The translations under genes were made by a program, and so were the position numbers. A DNA stretch of 8,781 nucleotides from an uncultured Selenomonas sp. (lineage in GTDB: Bacteria > Bacillota > Negativicutes > Selenomonadales > Selenomonadaceae). Within the stretch, counting starts at the first letter, position 1; every line of letters begins with the position of its first letter. Below the pieces are notes generated by a model that made no database searches, was not told the DNA's origin, and saw only the letters and a program-made list of their open reading frames with translations. Positions 6,431 to 8,781 of this stretch are shown in pieces. The stretch is taken from the NCBI GenBank assembly GCA_937981305.1, contig CALJPB010000410.1, positions 1-8,781 of the forward strand, read 5' to 3'.

Positions 6431-7126
6431 CTATAGATACTCCTCAAACTTCTCCATATCGACAATCCGTATGCTGCGCCCTGTCGCCTCAATGATGCCC
6501 TCGCGCTGCATTGCACTCAGCTCGCGCGAGAGGGAGGGGCGGCTGACGGCAAGATAGGCGGCGATAAACTCACGACTGACCGTGAGTGTCACACACCCAT
6601 CTTTGTCGATGTGAGGGAACAGATAGCGGACAATCTTCTCGCGCAGCGTGCCGCTTGCGAGAATTTTGAGCTTCGTGTGCATGGCATATGCCTTGCCTGC
6701 AAAGATCTTCATGAGGTTGCGCTGGACGATCAGTGCGGAGCGGCGCGGTGTCTCGCCGACATCGAGGGTGAAGAGATGGCTCGATACCTCGAGCAGCTTC
6801 ACCTTTGTTATCGCACGCACATACATATCATACGGACGTTTCAGCACCTCGTAGACCTCGCCGAACATATCGCCCGGCTGGTCGATCTCTGAGATAAAGA
6901 TCTGCCGTCCCGAATAGGTGTCTTTGAGGATGTGTACCTCGCCCTCGAGCAGGATGTAGAGCGAGTGGGGCATCTCCCCGTCGTGGAAGATGAGTGCTCC
7001 CTTCGGGTATGTGCGCAGCGTAACGTCGCTTGAGGCGAGGAGTTCGGCGACCTCCTCCGCATTCATTCCCTGCGCGAGGCTTGTTTGTGCAAGGATGCGC
7101 GCGGCATTTTCCTTTTCCTTTGACAT
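6431..7126 (-). CDS. Crp/Fnr-family transcriptional regulator
   Basis: This is a 231-residue DNA-binding regulator. Residues about 25-115 form a cyclic-nucleotide-binding-like beta-roll (PKGALIFHDGEMPHSLYILLEGEVHILKDTYSGRQIFISEIDQPGDMFGEVYEVLKRP). A dimerisation helix follows (about 125-158), then a Crp-type winged helix (GTLREKIVRYL at 159-169). Its helix-turn-helix is SREFIAAYLAVSRPSLSRELSAMQREGII (184-212), with recognition helix about 195-207. The phosphate-binding cassette lacks the Arg-Ser/Thr pair that binds cAMP, and there is no N-terminal Cys cluster as in FNR, so the effector is unknown. The SRPSLSREL helix resembles anaerobe regulators of nitrosative or redox stress, an analogy only. 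The start at 7126 is chosen because GGAGT (7133-7137) sits 6 nt upstream and residues before it are not family-like; a longer frame starts at 7183. It lies downstream of two tRNA genes on the same strand and ends at the shared terminator. Confidence 0.92.
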   Translation of the reverse strand: MSKEKENAARILAQTSLAQGMNAEEVAELLASSDVTLRTYPKGALIFHDGEMPHSLYILLEGEVHILKDTYSGRQIFISEIDQPGDMFGEVYEVLKRPYDMYVRAITKVKLLEVSSHLFTLDVGETPRRSALIVQRNLMKIFAGKAYAMHTKLKILASGTLREKIVRYLFPHIDKDGCVTLTVSREFIAAYLAVSRPSLSRELSAMQREGIIEATGRSIRIVDMEKFEEYL

Positions 7127-7147
7127 TATGATACTCCTGCATATACG

Positions 7148-7170
7148 AAAAAACCGCCCACGCAGGACGG
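7148..7170 (-). terminator. Intrinsic terminator after tRNA-Val(CAC)
   Basis: Read on the minus strand, CCGTCC (7170-7165), a 5-nt loop and GGGCGG (7159-7154) form a 6-bp stem with one G-U pair. Six T residues (7153-7148) follow. It lies between the tRNA and the ribosome binding site of the Crp/Fnr gene, only 22 nt before that start codon. Confidence 0.7.
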
Positions 7171-7183
7171 CTGTTATATACAA

Positions 7184-7259
7184 TGGTGCTCACTGAGGGA
7201 TTCGAACCCCCGACCCCCTCCATGTGACGGAGATGCTCTACCAACTGAGCTAAGTGAGC
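7184..7259 (-). tRNA. tRNA-Val, anticodon CAC (reads GUG)
   Basis: A 76-nt cloverleaf includes an encoded CCA. The acceptor is GCTCACT/AGTGAGC, the D arm is GCTC-AGTTGGTA-GAGC and the anticodon stem is TCTCC/GGAGG. The loop is GTCACAT with anticodon CAC at 7226-7224. The T arm is GGGGG-TTCGAAT-CCCTC. U33 and the T-loop are normal. Position 32 is G facing U at 38, which is uncommon. It follows tRNA-Val(GAC) by 42 nt and has no clear promoter of its own. Confidence 0.96.
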
Positions 7260-7267
7260 CTGAGATG

Positions 7268-7290
7268 AAAAAATCCGCACGACTGCGGAT
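7268..7290 (-). terminator. Intrinsic terminator-like hairpin between the two tRNA genes
   Basis: Read on the minus strand, ATCCGCA (7290-7284), loop GTCG and TGCGGAT (7279-7273) form a perfect 7-bp stem. It is followed by TTTTT (7272-7268). It sits directly after tRNA-Val(GAC) and before tRNA-Val(CAC) on the same strand, so it either attenuates or helps define the 3' end of the first tRNA. Confidence 0.75.
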
Positions 7291-7301
7291 GAAAAATCAA
7301 A

Positions 7302-7378
7302 TGGTGGGGTTAACAAGATTCGAACTTGTGACCTCCTCGATGTCAACGAGACACTCTAACCAACTGAGCTATAACCCC
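7302..7378 (-). tRNA. tRNA-Val, anticodon GAC (reads GUC/GUU)
   Basis: A 77-nt cloverleaf includes an encoded CCA. The acceptor is GGGGTTA/TAACCCC, the D arm is GCTC-AGTTGGTTA-GAGT and the anticodon stem is TCTCG/CGAGG. The loop is TTGACAT with anticodon GAC at 7344-7342. The variable loop is AGGTC and the T arm is ACAAG-TTCGAAT-CTTGT. All conserved positions are present. It is the first gene after the strong minus-strand promoter. Confidence 0.97.
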
Positions 7379-7413
7379 ATTTGTTCGCCGCTCATGTCCA
7401 AACGACAAAATGA

Positions 7414-7442
7414 ATTATAACAAGGGATACGGTTTCTGTCAA
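7414..7442 (-). promoter_or_regulatory. Perfect consensus sigma-70 promoter for the tRNA-Val genes
   Basis: On the minus strand TTGACA (7442-7437), exactly 17 nt, then TATAAT (7419-7414). The predicted start is near 7407, leaving about 28 nt of leader before the mature tRNA-Val(GAC) 5' end. It is the only clear promoter for the three minus-strand genes downstream. Confidence 0.93.
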
Positions 7443-7444
7443 GA

Positions 7445-7475
7445 GAAAATTTTTGAGACGTGGAAATTTTCGACG
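7445..7475. repeat. Inverted repeats between the divergent promoters (possible operator)
   Basis: GAAAATTT (7445-7452) and AAATTTTC (7464-7471) are perfect 8-bp inverted arms 11 nt apart. An overlapping 17-bp imperfect palindrome, CGTGGAAATTTTCGACG (7459-7475), matches in 7 of 8 arm positions. It begins 3 nt upstream of the tRNA -35 box and ends 44 nt before the M20 gene's -35 box. It could bind a dimeric regulator or be an AT-rich UP-like element. No family assignment is possible. Confidence 0.35.
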
Positions 7476-7519
7476 ATGAAACCTTATATAACCTATAAAA
7501 AAGATATGAAAAGTTTTTG

Positions 7520-7548
7520 TTGACAAGACTGGATGTTCAAGATATAAT
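7520..7548 (+). promoter_or_regulatory. Perfect consensus sigma-70 promoter of the M20 hydrolase/ABC operon
   Basis: TTGACA (7520-7525), 17 nt, TATAAT (7543-7548). The predicted start is near 7555 with a leader of about 41 nt, too short for a riboswitch. A good ribosome binding site GAAAGGA (7581-7587) lies 8 nt before the ATG at 7596. Confidence 0.93.
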
Positions 7549-7595
7549 GCCAATATCACATATCGAAAATATATGAATTAGAAAGGAAAAGTAAA

Positions 7596-8738
7596 ATGGC
7601 AGACATCGGAAATGTAGAAGCCTATATCGCAGAAGAGTTTCAATGGTTTCATCGCCATCCTGAGCTTTCCTACGAAGAAGTTGAAACCACTAAGCGCATC
7701 CGTGCATCCTTGGAGCGTGCGGGAATCCGTATCCTAGATCTGCCGCTCAAGACGGGGCTTGTTGCGGAGATCGGCGCAGGTGAGACCATTGTTGCCCTGC
7801 GCAGTGATATCGACGCGCTGCCCATCGAGGAACAGACGGATCTGCCGTATCGCTCGGAGCACGCGGGGCGTATGCACGCCTGTGGGCACGATTTTCACAT
7901 TGCTGCGGTGCTCGGTGCAGCCCTGCTGTTCAAGCAGCGTGAGGCAGAGCTCCCGGGACGCGTGCGCATCTTCTTCCAGCCCGCAGAGGAGGCTCCGGGC
8001 GGGGCGAAGGTACTCATCGAGGCGGGCGCATTGCAGGATGTCACGGCAATCTTCGGGCTGCACGCATCGTCGCTCCTCGAGGTAGGCACGGTCGGCATCT
8101 CGGCAGGTGCGGTGATGGCGGCGGTGGATCGCTTTGTGTTCCGCTTTCGCGGCAAGGGGACACACGCCGCACATCCCGAGGCGGGGGTGGATCCGATTCC
8201 GCTGGCGGCAGCGTTTGTGCAGTCGGTACAGACGGTTGTCGCACGCAACCTCAATCCGTTCTCCGCAGGGCTTGTGAGTGTCACGCATATTGCGGCGGGG
8301 AATACGTGGAACGTGATTCCCGAGGAGGCACTCGTCGAGGGGACGACGCGCAGCATGAATGCAGAGGAGCGTACGCACATCTGCGCGCGTGTCTGTGCTC
8401 TCGCAGAGCAGCTGGCAGCAGCCTACGGTGCCGTGGTGGAGACGGATTGGTACGAAGGACCTCCCGCAACGTGCAACGATGGCTTTTGGGCATCGTACGC
8501 CGCGGAGAAGGCGAAGGAGCGCGGGCTGAATGTCGTACCCGCACCGAAATCGCTCGGCGGTGAGGATTTTGCCTTCTATCAGGAAAAGGTGCCGGGCATG
8601 TTCGTCCTCGTCGGGACAGGGCTTTCTGCCGCTATCCACAACCCGACCTTTCGCGTTGACCCGCATGCCCTTGCGCCGACGGCATGCTATCTGGCGGAAC
8701 TCGTGCGCGGCGCACTGGAGAAGGTGAAGGAACGATGA
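7596..8738 (+). CDS. M20 family (subfamily M20D) metallo-amidohydrolase/deacylase
   Basis: This is a 380-residue cytoplasmic di-metal hydrolase of the IAA-amino-acid hydrolase/hippuricase/N-acetyl-amino-acid deacylase group. It cleaves an acyl group from an amino acid or related amine. The sequence shows HRHPELSYEE near the start (19-28) and the first acidic motif ALRSDIDALPI (67-77). Metal-ligand motif MHACGHDFH (93-101, with C96 and H98) is followed by QPAEEAPGGA with catalytic E131 and ligand E132. GLHASS supplies H156 and GKGTHAAHPEAGVDP (187-200) marks the lid domain. The final ligand H348 is in AAIHNPTF, and GGEDFAFY (321-328) is the usual pre-terminal motif. The length is typical and there is no signal peptide. 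It is first in an operon behind a perfect promoter, and its TGA overlaps the ATG of an ABC ATPase (8735-8738). The substrate is probably imported by that transporter. Related deacylases sit with sulfur amino-acid uptake systems, but specificity is not readable here. Confidence 0.93.
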   Translation: MADIGNVEAYIAEEFQWFHRHPELSYEEVETTKRIRASLERAGIRILDLPLKTGLVAEIGAGETIVALRSDIDALPIEEQTDLPYRSEHAGRMHACGHDFHIAAVLGAALLFKQREAELPGRVRIFFQPAEEAPGGAKVLIEAGALQDVTAIFGLHASSLLEVGTVGISAGAVMAAVDRFVFRFRGKGTHAAHPEAGVDPIPLAAAFVQSVQTVVARNLNPFSAGLVSVTHIAAGNTWNVIPEEALVEGTTRSMNAEERTHICARVCALAEQLAAAYGAVVETDWYEGPPATCNDGFWASYAAEKAKERGLNVVPAPKSLGGEDFAFYQEKVPGMFVLVGTGLSAAIHNPTFRVDPHALAPTACYLAELVRGALEKVKER

Positions 8739-8781
8739 TCGAATTTGTGAATGTTCACAAGGACTTCCTTGTGAACGGGAA
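8735..8781 (+). CDS. ABC transporter ATP-binding protein, N-terminus only (amino-acid/methionine type)
   Basis: Only 15 full codons are visible: MIEFVNVHKDFLVNG. The pattern MIEFxNVxKxF is the first strand of ABC ATPases of polar amino-acid (GlnQ) and methionine (MetN) importers. The residues after Phe, leading to a Gly, fit MetN-type proteins slightly better than GlnQ. The Walker A lies beyond the window, so the assignment to MetN is a guess. The start codon overlaps the hydrolase stop (ATGA), and the hydrolase 3' end GGAGAAGGTGAAGGA supplies the ribosome binding site. Confidence 0.6.
   Translation, partial: MIEFVNVHKDFLVNG

Noticed and set aside
6339..6557. Small plus-strand frame crossing the terminator into the regulator gene
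   Set aside because: It spans the terminator stem and is antisense to a conserved gene, with no ribosome binding site and no similarity to a known protein that I recognise.
7127..7183. N-terminal extension of the Crp/Fnr protein from an upstream ATG at 7183
   Set aside because: The extra 19 residues cover a terminator hairpin and are not family-like. The ATG at 7126 has a proper GGAG site.
7520..7540. FNR/CRP-like site TTGACA...GTTCAA over the M20 promoter
   Set aside because: The arms are spaced too far apart for FNR (TTGAT-N4-ATCAA), and the left arm is simply the -35 box.
7549..7595. Riboswitch or T-box leader for the M20/ABC operon
   Set aside because: The leader is only about 41 nt and AT-rich, with just a weak 5-bp hairpin (CATAT/ATATG). 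No conserved SAM, T-box or other element is seen.

Overview
The window looks like chromosomal DNA from a GC-rich Negativicutes bacterium (Selenomonas or a close relative). This is inferred from the gene types, the high GC with AT-rich spacers, textbook sigma-70 promoters, strong Shine-Dalgarno sites and TTG/GTG starts. No phage, transposon, CRISPR array or toxin-antitoxin module is visible. I see no clearly new multi-gene system. The noteworthy signals are local: a broken biotin synthase gene, a hairpin overlapping its promoter, two proteins with altered active-site motifs, and a tRNA/regulator run with internal terminators.

Left block (1-5272, all plus strand): the 3' end of uvrA (nucleotide excision repair), then an AEC-family carrier, a membrane-anchored calcineurin-like phosphoesterase (TTG start), a SPINDLY/OGT-like GT41 glycosyltransferase and a small methyltransferase-fold protein (GTG start). 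Gaps are 31 and 18 nt, followed by two 4-nt stop/start overlaps, so the last three genes are probably co-translated. The last two may act together in intracellular glycosylation.

Middle (5273-6430): a consensus promoter interleaved with a terminator-like hairpin drives bioB. BioB is intact through the radical-SAM core, then loses about 25-28 nt near 6210 and shifts frame. A 20-bp perfect stem separates it from the convergent gene on its right.

Right block (6431-8781): on the minus strand, a perfect TTGACA-N17-TATAAT promoter reads through tRNA-Val(GAC), a hairpin/U-tract, tRNA-Val(CAC), a second hairpin/U-tract and a Crp/Fnr-type regulator. Divergently, a second perfect promoter drives an M20 amidohydrolase that overlaps by 4 nt the start of an ABC-transporter ATPase. 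This suggests uptake and deacylation of an N-acylated amino acid or related compound.
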